A stretch of 64,000 nt of DNA from an uncultured Pelagibacteraceae bacterium (GCA_902609685.1 CACLSR010000002.1:62001-126000), one strand, 5' to 3'. Shown: positions 1 through 8,856, counted from the stretch's first letter. The notes: a model not told the origin generated them from the letters alone. Numbers and translations are program-made.

Positions 1-1
1 T

Positions 2-1339
2 ATTGAGAATAATGAAAAAAGACTGAGCTATGGTATTTCAGTGACAGATTTTAATATGGATGGAAATAATGAGTTTTTAGTCACAGGTTTTGGTTTTCCG
101 AATTTAGCGTTATCTTTTCAAGATGGAAAATTGAAGAATATAAACCAACAAAAAATTTTTTCAGATATTTCAAAGAAAACCATTGGAGTTGCTGCATGTG
201 ATATTGATAAAGATGGCTTTGAAGAAATCTACTTTTTAAATACCGATACATATAGTGGAGTTAAAAAATATTCAGACAGATTATTGGATTTAAAAGATAA
301 TAATTATTTTGATTTATTTGAATTAGAAAAAAATAAAGAAAATCTAAATTTAACAGCAGGAAGATCTGTTGTTTGTGTAGATAGAAAGGGAGATGGTGAA
401 TATGGAATTTATGTTGCAAACTACGGAGGACCAACAAGGTTTTATGAGATTGAAAATGAACTTATCAAAGATAAAGCTGAGAATTTAAATCTGGATAATA
501 TTACTGGTGGAAGAGCAGTTGTATCTGGGCATATTTTGACAGAAAGAGCCGATATCTTTGCGGCTAATGAGAGAGGAGCAAATTTTCTTTTTAAAAATAA
601 TAATGGAAATTTTGATGATGTTGCATTTGATTATAGATTAGATGATGCAATCCAAAATGGACGGGGTACAGCTTTATCAGATATATATTACCGTGGTAGA
701 TTAGATATTTTAAGTGGTAATTGGCTTGGATATCACAGAGCTTGGGTCCTGGAAAATAATGAATTTAAAGACATTGGAAATAAAGATTTTGATGAACCCT
801 CTAGAATAAGAACAATTATTTCTGCAGATTTTGATAATGATGGTTTTGATGAAGTATTCATGAACAATATAGCAGAACCAAATAAGTTATTTCGTATTAA
901 AGATAATGGAAAATTTGAGCAGATAAATTTTCAGGTAGGACTCGAAGCTAATGGATATGGAACTGGTGCTGCAGTCGCGGATATAGATAATGATGGAATT
1001 TTAGAATTATTAGTTTCTCGTGGTGAAAGTAAAGCACAAACATTAACTTTGTATAAAGCAAAAGTTGGTAAAGGAAATAAATACTTAAGGATTAAACCAT
1101 TAAATAAGTATGGTGCGCCAGCAAGAGGAGCCACTGTTACCTTAATAACTAATCAAAGAAAACATTCAAAAACAATTGATGCAGGATCTGGTTACTTATG
1201 CCAAATGGAACCTGTGGCACATTATGGAATTAGAAAAAAAGAAAAAAATTTTAAAGTAGAAATTAGATGGACAAATGGAAGTAAAGAAATGATTGATATA
1301 AAGAAACTTAACCAAACAATTATTGTAAGACAGAAATGA
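2..1339 (+). CDS. FG-GAP/VCBS repeat protein with C-terminal ASPIC/UnbV domain (5' end cut by window)
   Basis: The reading frame is open back to base 2, and the residues before the GTG at 41 (ending YGIS) continue the first repeat, so the true start lies left of the window. Five beta-propeller-type repeats with Asp-rich calcium-binding loops are visible (TDFNMDGNNE, CDIDKDGFEE, VDRKGDGEYG, ADFDNDGFDE, ADIDNDGILE). The last 85 or so residues match the ASPIC/UnbV domain found after such repeats in CRTAC1-like proteins (GAPARGATV, IRWTNGSKE). Such proteins are usually exported and may bind calcium or carbohydrate. The 3' end overlaps the next gene by 4 bases (ATGA), so the two are probably co-translated. 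The specific role is unknown. Confidence 0.85.
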   Translation: MENNEKRLSYGISVTDFNMDGNNEFLVTGFGFPNLALSFQDGKLKNINQQKIFSDISKKTIGVAACDIDKDGFEEIYFLNTDTYSGVKKYSDRLLDLKDNNYFDLFELEKNKENLNLTAGRSVVCVDRKGDGEYGIYVANYGGPTRFYEIENELIKDKAENLNLDNITGGRAVVSGHILTERADIFAANERGANFLFKNNNGNFDDVAFDYRLDDAIQNGRGTALSDIYYRGRLDILSGNWLGYHRAWVLENNEFKDIGNKDFDEPSRIRTIISADFDNDGFDEVFMNNIAEPNKLFRIKDNGKFEQINFQVGLEANGYGTGAAVADIDNDGILELLVSRGESKAQTLTLYKAKVGKGNKYLRIKPLNKYGAPARGATVTLITNQRKHSKTIDAGSGYLCQMEPVAHYGIRKKEKNFKVEIRWTNGSKEMIDIKKLNQTIIVRQK

Positions 1340-2025
1340 AAAAAATATTCAATATATTTTTAATTGTATTTTTAATATCATTTCAACTCAAGTCGTTTGC
1401 TGGAGAAAAAAATTATCACAAAAAGCTTATTACTGATTGGTCTAGAATATTCCCTGATAAAAATAGAAATGCCGCGGGACCAAAATTTTTTAAATACATC
1501 ATAGATAAAAAAATTACTTACAAAGACTTTGTTGAATTTAACAAATTATATTGTGCAGTTTCTGGGTCTTTAATTGACCCAAATAGTGACTCAGAATTCT
1601 TATTTATTAAAGAAAGTAAAACGAATAAAAAAATTTGTGGAAATTATTATAGGTGTTGTGTTCCATGTTCGTGTGATCTTATGAAGTATTCTGAAGCTCA
1701 AAAGATGAAACATAAATTTGAGGATGGTTTTAAAGAATTCTATGTTTTAACAATAAAAAATCCTTGTTCTAAAAAAGATTTTCCCAATAGAGTAAATAAA
1801 GATTATTTTTGTAATGGTAAAAAAATCAACAAATCAGAAGTGTATAGTCTTAACGATCGAATAGTAATAGGTTTATTGCACAATGGAAAAAATTGTGCGA
1901 AAGATGAGGTAGACTTTGTTAAAAGTCATCAAGTGACGGGTAGATATTGTGAGTTGAGAAATAATACACCTTTAGAAAATTTAGATGCTGGAATGGGTGA
2001 TATTTTTATAAAACTCGCGAGATAA
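1336..2025 (+). CDS. Secreted cysteine-rich protein of unknown function
   Basis: A 229-residue protein with a typical signal peptide (MKKIF, a hydrophobic core to about residue 20, then SFAG). The mature part contains ten cysteines, including a dense ICGNYYRCCVPCSC cluster near the middle, then PC, FC, NC and YC further on. An even number of Cys in an exported protein suggests disulfides or a metal site. No family is recognised. It overlaps the FG-GAP gene by 4 bases and is followed 6 bases later by a small membrane protein, so the three probably form one transcription unit. It could be a periplasmic partner of the FG-GAP protein; that is inference from position only. Confidence 0.75.
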   Translation: MKKIFNIFLIVFLISFQLKSFAGEKNYHKKLITDWSRIFPDKNRNAAGPKFFKYIIDKKITYKDFVEFNKLYCAVSGSLIDPNSDSEFLFIKESKTNKKICGNYYRCCVPCSCDLMKYSEAQKMKHKFEDGFKEFYVLTIKNPCSKKDFPNRVNKDYFCNGKKINKSEVYSLNDRIVIGLLHNGKNCAKDEVDFVKSHQVTGRYCELRNNTPLENLDAGMGDIFIKLAR

Positions 2026-2031
2026 ATAAAT

Positions 2032-2253
2032 ATGAATAATAAAATTTTTGAGTGGGCAGGTGTTATCACTGCAATATTATACTCATTATTTGTAGCTATG
2101 AATATTGGTATAGAGTTTTTTGGTTTTTGTTTACTACTAATATCTGCAATTCTAATTGGAATTTGGGCTTATCGAGGCGGTCATAGAGGAATATTATTTT
2201 TACAATTCTTTTATGCTACAGCCGGGATTATTGGAATGTTTAGATGGTTTTAG
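2032..2253 (+). CDS. Small integral membrane protein
   Basis: A 73-residue, very hydrophobic protein. Two or three membrane segments can be drawn (about residues 8-27, 30-47 and 55-72), joined by a short basic stretch YRGGHRG near residue 50. It resembles short inner-membrane proteins annotated only as hypothetical, with a loose likeness to the YgjV type. The start ATG lies 6 bases after the upstream stop. Its last 4 bases overlap the convergent photolyase-like gene. The function is unknown. Confidence 0.65.
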   Translation: MNNKIFEWAGVITAILYSLFVAMNIGIEFFGFCLLLISAILIGIWAYRGGHRGILFLQFFYATAGIIGMFRWF

Positions 2254-3389
2254 TTAAGTGTTGAAATAATTTTTGGAATATAATTTTTAAAGTTAAAGAA
2301 ACCTTTATTACAATATTGCCAAGAGTTTTGATCAAGTTCTCTATAAAGGAAATTGATTTTAAAAGTATTTGAATTCAAATAATCTAAATTTTCTCCAATA
2401 GTTGGATACAACCCCACTGCTTTTTCTATCTTTTTAATTTCGCTAATATCTATAACTTCACAATCAATAGATTGATTTTTAAATCTTTGTTCCTGGTCTT
2501 GAATAAGTGATGACTTAAATTTAAGAACTTTTTCACTTAGTTTGATGCATCTATTTTCATTTTTATTCGAAATTATATAAAATTTTTTGAATTTATTATT
2601 TTGAAAATCACTTGTTTCAAAACAGAGGTTATTCTCGAATATTATCAAATTATTTTGATCAATATTTTCAGGATTAGTAAAATCCTGTTTTAAAATTGAG
2701 TATTTTTTTTCAGAAATCTTGGGTGGAGCGTTTTCATTTAATTTAATATTGCTAAATCTATTATTTGTAAATTTTTTGATATTCCACTCACTTGCTAAAT
2801 AATGTTTTCCCTGTGTTTGAACACCTGCAACCCATCTCCACCCAAGAGTGTTTGATGCAGAGTCTCCATCATAAAGATGTTGCATAAAAAATTCCGCACC
2901 CAATTGCCATGGCAAATTTAGTGTAAAAATCCAAATACTGGCAAACCACATTCTAGTATGATTATGCAAATAATTATTTTCTTTGAGTTCGTTGACCCAA
3001 TAGTTAAAGCACTCAACATTTGTTTTTCCATCAATCGCGTTTTTATAATTTTGATTGTTTTGAAAATCCCCTTTAATCTTTTTTAATTCAATTAAAAAAT
3101 CTGTCCAAACACTGGGTCTTAATTCTAACCAACCTTTCCAATATGTACGCCACAATACTTCTTGAATAAATTTTTCATTTTTTGCAAAAGAAAATTTATC
3201 AAGAGATTTTTTGATAACTTCTTTTTCATTAATAATACCGTGAGTAATATATGGAGATAAACAAGAAACATTAGACCTGTTATCAGGTCCATAATCAAAG
3301 TTTCTAAGTTTTGAATATTCTGAGAGATTGTTTTCCACAAAATTATTTAGTTTATCTAAGGCCTTAGCCCTTGAAGCTTCAAAATTCAT
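2250..3389 (-). CDS. DNA photolyase/cryptochrome-like FAD-binding protein lacking the N-terminal antenna domain
   Basis: This 379-residue protein starts directly in the helical FAD-binding half of the photolyase/cryptochrome family. Residues 42-51 (SCLSPYITHG) and 77-84 (EVLWRTYW) match its first conserved blocks, and residues 141-212 hold the core HNHTRMWFAS, the DGDSASNTLGWRW segment and a closing KFTNNRF. Ordinary photolyases carry a roughly 130-residue alpha/beta antenna domain before this half; here it is absent. Residues 220-379 are instead an extra C-terminal region with alternating strand- and helix-like segments (see findings). The expected role is light-driven repair of pyrimidine dimers or light sensing; activity cannot be judged from sequence alone. 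It is the last gene of a minus-strand run, 6 bases after psiE. Confidence 0.8.
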   Translation of the reverse strand: MNFEASRAKALDKLNNFVENNLSEYSKLRNFDYGPDNRSNVSCLSPYITHGIINEKEVIKKSLDKFSFAKNEKFIQEVLWRTYWKGWLELRPSVWTDFLIELKKIKGDFQNNQNYKNAIDGKTNVECFNYWVNELKENNYLHNHTRMWFASIWIFTLNLPWQLGAEFFMQHLYDGDSASNTLGWRWVAGVQTQGKHYLASEWNIKKFTNNRFSNIKLNENAPPKISEKKYSILKQDFTNPENIDQNNLIIFENNLCFETSDFQNNKFKKFYIISNKNENRCIKLSEKVLKFKSSLIQDQEQRFKNQSIDCEVIDISEIKKIEKAVGLYPTIGENLDYLNSNTFKINFLYRELDQNSWQYCNKGFFNFKNYIPKIISTLN

Positions 3390-3395
3390 TTTTAA

Positions 3396-3776
3396 TTATT
3401 TCGATTTTTTTTTCTTTAGACCTAATTTATCGCTATGTCTTAATCTCAAGATTACAATAGCACCTGCAATTAAAACTATTGCTACCGCTTCATATACTAA
3501 TGCACTTGGATCCATTTCTTTTCCTTGTAAAATAATAAATCGTGCTAATGCTGTAATAGCTATAAGTAGTGGTAATGTGATACTTATAGATTGCTGGTTC
3601 CAAAAAACTCTTACCATCGCTAGTACTTCTAAGTAAAGAAACATTAGCAGCAAATCAGCTAAGGTAACCGATCGATTTTCAAACATTTTATAAATCTCTA
3701 TTCCAACTGCAATTACAGTACTTACCAGAATGATACACATTAGAAGAAGTTGTAGGTTTTTAGCTATCTTTTCCAT
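3396..3776 (-). CDS. psiE: PsiE-family phosphate-starvation-inducible membrane protein
   Basis: A 126-residue protein with four predicted membrane segments (about residues 9-27, 40-58, 66-84 and 91-110) and a Lys-rich cytoplasmic tail (KKKKSK). The segment LLMFLYLEVLAMVRVFW is typical of the PsiE family, whose E. coli member is induced by phosphate starvation but has no defined activity. Its start overlaps the stop of the upstream membrane protein by 1 base, which indicates translational coupling. No Pho-box-like site could be identified, so phosphate control is not supported by the sequence itself. Confidence 0.8.
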   Translation of the reverse strand: MEKIAKNLQLLLMCIILVSTVIAVGIEIYKMFENRSVTLADLLLMFLYLEVLAMVRVFWNQQSISITLPLLIAITALARFIILQGKEMDPSALVYEAVAIVLIAGAIVILRLRHSDKLGLKKKKSK

Positions 3777-4234
3777 TATTTATCTTTACTAAATGGTAAC
3801 CATTTTTCAAATACTGATTTTGAGGAACCATCATACGGAATTGAATAAGAATATGGATTTGGACTTGTCAACACTTCGATTCCTTTTGAAAACACGAATA
3901 TAAAAACAATTACAAAAACGAGCACCATTATCTTAAAGGGGTCAAAATTTTTTGTTTTAAAAACGCTGGCAGAATTTTCCTCAGCTCTATGAAAATGTTT
4001 AAATGTCAAATATACAGCAAATATTAATCCAATGTGGGCTAAAAAAAGTCCAGTCCACCCAAATACAAAAGTTGTATATGAGAATACGTACAAACTAAAA
4101 ACAGTAGTCCAGATAAAACTTAACACCAATAAAATTTGCAATCTTACTGTTTTAGGTAATGATCTAAGATCATTTTTGCTATCATCAAACAAAATGTTTG
4201 CTGTATCTTTCATCCAATTTTTAAACGATTCCAT
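3776..4234 (-). CDS. Hypothetical three-pass membrane protein
   Basis: A 152-residue protein with three clear hydrophobic segments (about residues 33-54, 57-79 and 100-121), a charged N-terminus, and a C-terminal part after SKGIEVLTSP that is probably periplasmic. No family is recognised. It lies 60 bases downstream of argG and overlaps psiE by 1 base, so it probably acts with or is made together with PsiE. The 60-base gap before it (4235-4294) is A+T-rich and shows no clear promoter or terminator. Confidence 0.65.
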   Translation of the reverse strand: MESFKNWMKDTANILFDDSKNDLRSLPKTVRLQILLVLSFIWTTVFSLYVFSYTTFVFGWTGLFLAHIGLIFAVYLTFKHFHRAEENSASVFKTKNFDPFKIMVLVFVIVFIFVFSKGIEVLTSPNPYSYSIPYDGSSKSVFEKWLPFSKDK

Positions 4235-4294
4235 AAATTTAAATTAAGTTTTTTTCAAAAATAAACAATCCCCAATTTGTCACCGAATAATTAG

Positions 4295-5482
4295 CTAGTT
4301 TCTTAACTTTTTTTTGTGAAAATTTATAAATTTCTCAACATTAGATTTAATAAATGATTTATTTTCCTCAAACGAAACTTTTTTCATTGAGTAAGCATTG
4401 CTTTTTGTCATTCTTGATTGAATTGTAATATTGCCTTTATAAAGTTTAAGTTTAACAGATCCATTTATTTTGTTTTTTTTCAAATCAACAATTTTTTGAA
4501 GTTTAAACCTTTCCTTTGAAAACCAATATCCATTATAGATCAATTCTGCGTACCTTGAAATTATTGCATCTTTTTTGTGCATTGTTTCTTTATCAAGTGT
4601 AACTGACTCAATCGCTCTATGTGCATGGATTAACAATGTACCACCTGGAGTTTCATAAACTCCTCTAGACTTGATGCCTAAAAATCTATTTTCAACAAGA
4701 TCAACTCTTCCTATTCCGTTTTTTCCTGCCAATTGATTCAGTTTAAATAATAATTTTGCTGGTCCAAATTTTTTTCCATTAAGACCAATGGGGTCACCAT
4801 TTTTAAAATTAATTGTTACATGAGTAGCTTTGTTAGGAGCTTTTTCTGGAGAAACAGTTCTTTGAAAAATAAACTCTGGTGCAGAATTTTTTGGATTTTC
4901 TAGCAACTTACCTTCAGTTGATGTATGAAATAAATTATCATCCACTGAAAAAGGAGATGCACCTTTTTTGTCTTTTGGGATAGGAATATTGCGTTTCTTC
5001 GCGTAACTAATTAAATCTGATCGAGATTTTAAATTCCATATTCTCCATGGTGCAATAATTTTTATTTTGGGACCAAAATAATGATAACCAAGCTCAAATC
5101 TTATTTGGTCGTTTCCTTTTCCAGTAGCCCCATGAGATACTGCATATGCTTTGAATTTTTTTGCAACCTTTATTTGATCCTTTGCTATCAGAGGTCTGGC
5201 GATTGAGGTTCCTAATAGATAAACACCCTCATAAATTGCATGACCACGGATCATTGGAAATACATAGTCCTTTACAAAAATATCTTTTAAATCATTTATA
5301 ATTATTTTTGTAACACCAAATTTTCTTGCATTGTAAATAATCTTTTTTCTATTTATTTCTTGTCCGATATCTGCGGTGTAACAAATTACTTCTGCATCAT
5401 AATTTTCTTGAAGCCATTTAAGAATAATGGATGTGTCCAAACCGCCTGAGTAAGCTAATACAATTCTTTTTTTTGATTTCAT
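4295..5482 (-). CDS. argG: Argininosuccinate synthase
   Basis: Catalyses ATP-dependent condensation of citrulline and aspartate to argininosuccinate, the penultimate step of arginine synthesis, in the cytoplasm. The 395-residue length is normal. The nucleotide-binding PP-loop AYSGGLDTS lies at residues 10-18, and the family blocks SHGATGKGNDQIRFE, APWR and SVDDNLFH follow in order. The start ATG is 3 bases after the stop of the IalB-like gene. No other arginine gene is in the window, so it stands apart from the rest of the pathway. Confidence 0.96.
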   Translation of the reverse strand: MKSKKRIVLAYSGGLDTSIILKWLQENYDAEVICYTADIGQEINRKKIIYNARKFGVTKIIINDLKDIFVKDYVFPMIRGHAIYEGVYLLGTSIARPLIAKDQIKVAKKFKAYAVSHGATGKGNDQIRFELGYHYFGPKIKIIAPWRIWNLKSRSDLISYAKKRNIPIPKDKKGASPFSVDDNLFHTSTEGKLLENPKNSAPEFIFQRTVSPEKAPNKATHVTINFKNGDPIGLNGKKFGPAKLLFKLNQLAGKNGIGRVDLVENRFLGIKSRGVYETPGGTLLIHAHRAIESVTLDKETMHKKDAIISRYAELIYNGYWFSKERFKLQKIVDLKKNKINGSVKLKLYKGNITIQSRMTKSNAYSMKKVSFEENKSFIKSNVEKFINFHKKKLRN

Positions 5483-5485
5483 TAA

Positions 5486-5998
5486 CTAACTACAAGCTTT
5501 TTTTGCAGTGTTATATGCTTTAGTGAATCCCAATAATGAATAATGGTCGATTGTTTGAGAGCCTTTTTCATTGTATCCAGTTACCATTATTCTTGAACCT
5601 TTTTTCATAATCTTGACCATAATCTTTTCTTTTTTATTACTAGTCATCCATGCAAAACCTTGTTGCTTAATATCAAATTTAAATTTGTTATTTCCAGAGG
5701 TTGCTAATACAGTATTGTTTTTATTAAATTCATAACCAGCAGTAGTACTGATCTCATTCGCAATTTTTTCACCAGGTCTAAATGTTACAAATAATCTAGC
5801 ATCTCTTTTATTTGTTTTAGGAGATTGCAGAATTGGAGAAGACTGAGCAAAACATACTTTACCGGATGCTTTCGCTAAAACCATTGTTTCCCAGTCTTTA
5901 TATTTACCAATTTTTTTTAGATCTTCCCCAAAAGATTTCGATGTGAATAAAAAAGTAAAAAGTATAAATATGAATAAAATCTTTTTAATCATGGACAT
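5486..5998 (-). CDS. Invasion-associated locus B (IalB)-family periplasmic protein
   Basis: A 170-residue protein with a signal peptide (MSMIKKI, a hydrophobic core, then SKSFGE at about residue 25). The mature part fits the IalB family: a W(E)-containing strand near the start, KVCFAQSSP, LFVTFRPGE, and a terminal Cys that probably pairs with the Cys of VCFA. IalB was named from Bartonella, but family members are common in free-living Alphaproteobacteria and their role there is not established. The start overlaps the aldo/keto reductase 3' end by 10 bases, and argG follows after 3 bases. An alternative start is the Met at codon 3. Confidence 0.75.
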   Translation of the reverse strand: MSMIKKILFIFILFTFLFTSKSFGEDLKKIGKYKDWETMVLAKASGKVCFAQSSPILQSPKTNKRDARLFVTFRPGEKIANEISTTAGYEFNKNNTVLATSGNNKFKFDIKQQGFAWMTSNKKEKIMVKIMKKGSRIMVTGYNEKGSQTIDHYSLLGFTKAYNTAKKACS

Positions 5999-7029
5999 GG
6001 GTTTGGGAACATTTTTTGAATTTTATTAATCTCATTTAAAATTTCGCTTGATAAACTTAAATTTACACTTTCTATGTTTGTTTTCAACTGTTCGATTGTC
6101 GTTGCACCTATTATCACACTTGTCATAAATGGCTGAATTTCACAAAACTTCAATGACATTTGAGTAAAATCAATATTGAATTTTTGCGATAACTTATAAT
6201 ACTCTTCGATAGCTTTTTGACCATTTTCATTTTTATATCTTGTGAAATCTTTAAATAGTTTCATTCTAGATTTTTCTGGTAAATTATTATTTCTATATTT
6301 TCCTGTTAAGTATCCGAATGCTAAAGGCGAGTAGGCTAACAAACCACTTTTCTCCCTAACAGAAATTTCCGCAAGTCCAACTTCATAAGTTCTATTAAGT
6401 AAATTGTATGGATTTTGCACCGACATCATTTTTGGTAAATCTTTTAATTTTGATATCTCAAGAAATTTTGACAAACCCCATGCAGTTTCATTAGATAGAC
6501 CAATGTATCTAATTTTACCTTGTTCAATAAATTTTTTTAAACTTTCAAGAATTTCTTCAAATGGTGTCCAATCATTATCGTTTTCGTCATGTTCATAACC
6601 ATGTTTTCCAAAAAAATTTGTATTTCTCTCTGGCCAATGAAGTTGATAGAGATCGATATAGTCTGTTTTTAATCTTTTGAGACTTTCCTCTAAAGCTTCA
6701 GAAATTTTTTTTTTCCCAAAATTATAACCACCACCCCTGATATATTTGTTTGAAGTATTACCACAAACTTTTGTTGCTATAACAACCTTGTCTCTTTTTT
6801 TAGTTTTTTGAAACCAGTTACCGATTATTCTCTCTGTTTCCCCATATGTTTCTTCTCTCATCGGTATGGAATAGATTTCTGCAGTGTCCCAAAAGTTTAC
6901 ACCATGATCTAAAGCATAATCCATTTGCTGAAATCCCTCTTCTTGAGTATTTTGTTCACCCCAGGTCATAGTACCGAGACAAATTGTACTCACATCAAGA
7001 TCCGTATTGCCCAATTTTTTATAATTCAT
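5989..7029 (-). CDS. Aldo/keto reductase, Tas/YajO-like
   Basis: A 346-residue NAD(P)H-dependent carbonyl reductase of the aldo/keto reductase superfamily. The catalytic tetrad is complete: Asp48 (FWDTAEIY), Tyr53, Lys87 (ATKVCG) and His131 (LYQLHWP). NADP-binding elements follow (VIIGATTIEQLKTNI near the C-terminus). The opening MNYKKLGNTDLDVSTICLGTM and the long insertion after HWPERN are like E. coli Tas. The natural substrate is unknown. It is the first gene of the minus-strand run ending at the photolyase-like gene and diverges from the Bax-inhibitor gene. Confidence 0.88.
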   Translation of the reverse strand: MNYKKLGNTDLDVSTICLGTMTWGEQNTQEEGFQQMDYALDHGVNFWDTAEIYSIPMREETYGETERIIGNWFQKTKKRDKVVIATKVCGNTSNKYIRGGGYNFGKKKISEALEESLKRLKTDYIDLYQLHWPERNTNFFGKHGYEHDENDNDWTPFEEILESLKKFIEQGKIRYIGLSNETAWGLSKFLEISKLKDLPKMMSVQNPYNLLNRTYEVGLAEISVREKSGLLAYSPLAFGYLTGKYRNNNLPEKSRMKLFKDFTRYKNENGQKAIEEYYKLSQKFNIDFTQMSLKFCEIQPFMTSVIIGATTIEQLKTNIESVNLSLSSEILNEINKIQKMFPNPCP

Positions 7030-7073
7030 AGTGATTTTTAAAGTATAATTTTTTATTAATCTTTTAAGGTATC

Positions 7074-7101
7074 TTGAATATTTAGTAAAAGACTATATAT
7101 C
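7074..7101 (+). promoter_or_regulatory. Possible promoter for the Bax-inhibitor-1 gene
   Basis: TTGAAT at 7074-7079 and TATATC at 7096-7101 are separated by 16 bases, in the 82-base divergent gap before the ATG at 7112. The predicted transcription start is only a few bases upstream of the ATG. The match is moderate and the region is A+T-rich, so chance matches are likely. Confidence 0.3.
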
Positions 7102-7111
7102 TATAGAAATT

Positions 7112-7876
7112 ATGGCAACAGACAAAAAAGGTATTCTAGCAAGAGCAAGAGCAGCAGCACGTGAAACCACTGCGGTTACTGATGAGGGCTTAAGAGCCTA
7201 CATGTTAAAAGTTTATAACTACATGGCGACTGGAATATTACTTACAGGAATTATAGCGTTGATAACATTTAAGATGTCAGTTGTTACTGATGCAAGTGGA
7301 TCTATTGTGGCTTTAACTGAAGTTGGAAATGCCGTTTATTTATCAGGACTTAAGTGGATAGTTATGTTAGCTCCTTTGGGTGTCGTATTTTATATGAGTT
7401 TTGGGATCAACAAAATGAGTGCATCAAAAGCTCAGACAACTTTTTGGATTTTTGCTGCTTTAATGGGTTTATCACTATCTTCAATTTTATTAGTTTACAC
7501 AGGTTTAAGTGTAACAAGAGTATTTTTTATTTGTTCAGCTACTTTTGGTGCTATGAGCATTTATGGTTATACAACAAAGAGAGATTTAACTAAGTTCGGA
7601 TCATTTTTGATGATGGGACTAATAGGAATTATTATTGCATCATTAGTTAATATTTTTCTAAAATCTTCAATGATGTATTTCGTGATTTCAATTTTAGGAG
7701 TTTTAATTTTTGTCGGCCTTACTGCTTATGATACTCAAAAAATAAAAAACATGTACTCTGCTAGTGATACTGGCGAGTTAATGGGTAAAAAAGCTGTAAT
7801 GGGTGCTCTGACTCTTTATTTAGATTTCATTAACCTATTTATTATGCTCTTAAGACTTTTCGGTCAAAGAAGATAA
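7112..7876 (+). CDS. Bax inhibitor-1/YccA-family membrane protein
   Basis: A 254-residue protein with seven predicted membrane helices after a 30-residue charged N-terminus. Family marks include the N-terminal LRAYMLKVYNYMATGI and the last-helix region GLTAYDTQKIKNMY followed by GALTLYLDFINLFIMLLRLFG. Bacterial relatives (YbhL, YccA) sit in the inner membrane; YccA interacts with the FtsH protease and the BsYetJ type forms a pH-sensitive calcium leak. Which applies here is unknown. It is transcribed alone, with only 6 bases to the convergent DUF2794 gene and no visible terminator. Confidence 0.92.
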   Translation: MATDKKGILARARAAARETTAVTDEGLRAYMLKVYNYMATGILLTGIIALITFKMSVVTDASGSIVALTEVGNAVYLSGLKWIVMLAPLGVVFYMSFGINKMSASKAQTTFWIFAALMGLSLSSILLVYTGLSVTRVFFICSATFGAMSIYGYTTKRDLTKFGSFLMMGLIGIIIASLVNIFLKSSMMYFVISILGVLIFVGLTAYDTQKIKNMYSASDTGELMGKKAVMGALTLYLDFINLFIMLLRLFGQRR

Positions 7877-7882
7877 TTTTAT

Positions 7883-8224
7883 TTAAAGTTTTTTCCAATT
7901 AGTATTTTTTAGCAACAAATTAAGTTCTGAGGAATTTTTTAGTATTTTACCATTGGTATCCGTAATTAAATATTTTAAATTTTTATTTTTTGGCTTAAAG
8001 TTTTTGCAAATTTTATAAATAGCATTTTCAGCTGCATTTTTAAAAACACTAAATCCTACCTGTTTGCTTGAAATATTAAGACCGTAATCTTTCCAAGAAC
8101 CCTCTGAAACCATTTTTGCATATAAATCTAATATTATTTTAAGCTCATTTTTTTCAAAAAAATGATTTTCATTAAATTTTTTTTTATCAAGATTATTAAC
8201 AACCAGTCTTAAATTATTCTTCAT
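7883..8224 (-). CDS. DUF2794-family protein
   Basis: A 113-residue soluble protein matching the alphaproteobacterial DUF2794 family, seen in FEKNELKIILDLYAKMVSEGSWKDYGL, the conserved Phe/Lys block after it and the AIYKICK helix. The function is unknown. The start overlaps the yciB 3' end by 11 bases; this association with a septation/YciB gene is common in Alphaproteobacteria and suggests coupled translation. Low complexity at the N-terminus (Asn/Lys) reflects base composition. Confidence 0.75.
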   Translation of the reverse strand: MKNNLRLVVNNLDKKKFNENHFFEKNELKIILDLYAKMVSEGSWKDYGLNISSKQVGFSVFKNAAENAIYKICKNFKPKNKNLKYLITDTNGKILKNSSELNLLLKNTNWKKL

Positions 8225-8768
8225 GAGTTTTATATTTATTTATTAAACCGATTTGAAAGGCTGTAAAAATGAAAGTTATTGGAAGTAAACCCCAAACTTT
8301 AAAGTTGACCCAAAATTCCTCAGATTGTGTTCTCCAAACTAATTCATTTAAAATAGCAAGTCCAAAGAAAAAGTATATCCATCTTTTACTTAACAATTCC
8401 CAACCTTCGTTTGTAAGTGGTATTGATTTTCCCATTAATTTTTTTAACACAGGTTCATTTGTAAAATACCTTCCAAATATTAAAGCCAGACCAAATAAAA
8501 TATTAATGATTGTTGGCTTGATGTAAATAAAAACTGGGTTATCAAAATAAATTGTAAGGCCACCAAAAAAAGTAATTAATATTCCACTCAACAAAGGAAC
8601 TTTGGGTATTTTTTTTTCTAAAAACCAAACAATCGCTAATGCTATAATTGTCGCAATTATAAATGGTGGAATGGCTACTCTTAAATCTTTTCCACTATCG
8701 TAATAGTAGTAAAAAAAAATTACTAAAGGTCCAAAATCAGTAAGAAACTTTAAAAAAGATTTATTCAC
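8214..8768 (-). CDS. yciB: Inner-membrane spanning protein YciB (septation protein A, IspZ)
   Basis: A 184-residue, five- to six-helix inner-membrane protein of the YciB/IspA-Z family, linked in other bacteria to septation and envelope synthesis. Family motifs seen: FLTDFGPLVIFF at the N-terminus, the LSGILITFFGGLTIYF helix, the block KPTIINILFGLALIFG, and NEGWELLSKRW followed by NELVWRTQSEEFWVNFKVWG. Length is normal. It diverges from hspQ and is followed, with an 11-base overlap, by the DUF2794 gene. Confidence 0.9.
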   Translation of the reverse strand: MNKSFLKFLTDFGPLVIFFYYYYDSGKDLRVAIPPFIIATIIALAIVWFLEKKIPKVPLLSGILITFFGGLTIYFDNPVFIYIKPTIINILFGLALIFGRYFTNEPVLKKLMGKSIPLTNEGWELLSKRWIYFFFGLAILNELVWRTQSEEFWVNFKVWGLLPITFIFTAFQIGLINKYKTHEE

Positions 8769-8856
8769 TGGAAGAATATTAACATAAATAATATTTTCAC
8801 AAAAACTATAAATTTTTCTTATTGATTTTTATTTTTAAATACCCATACTAATCTAA

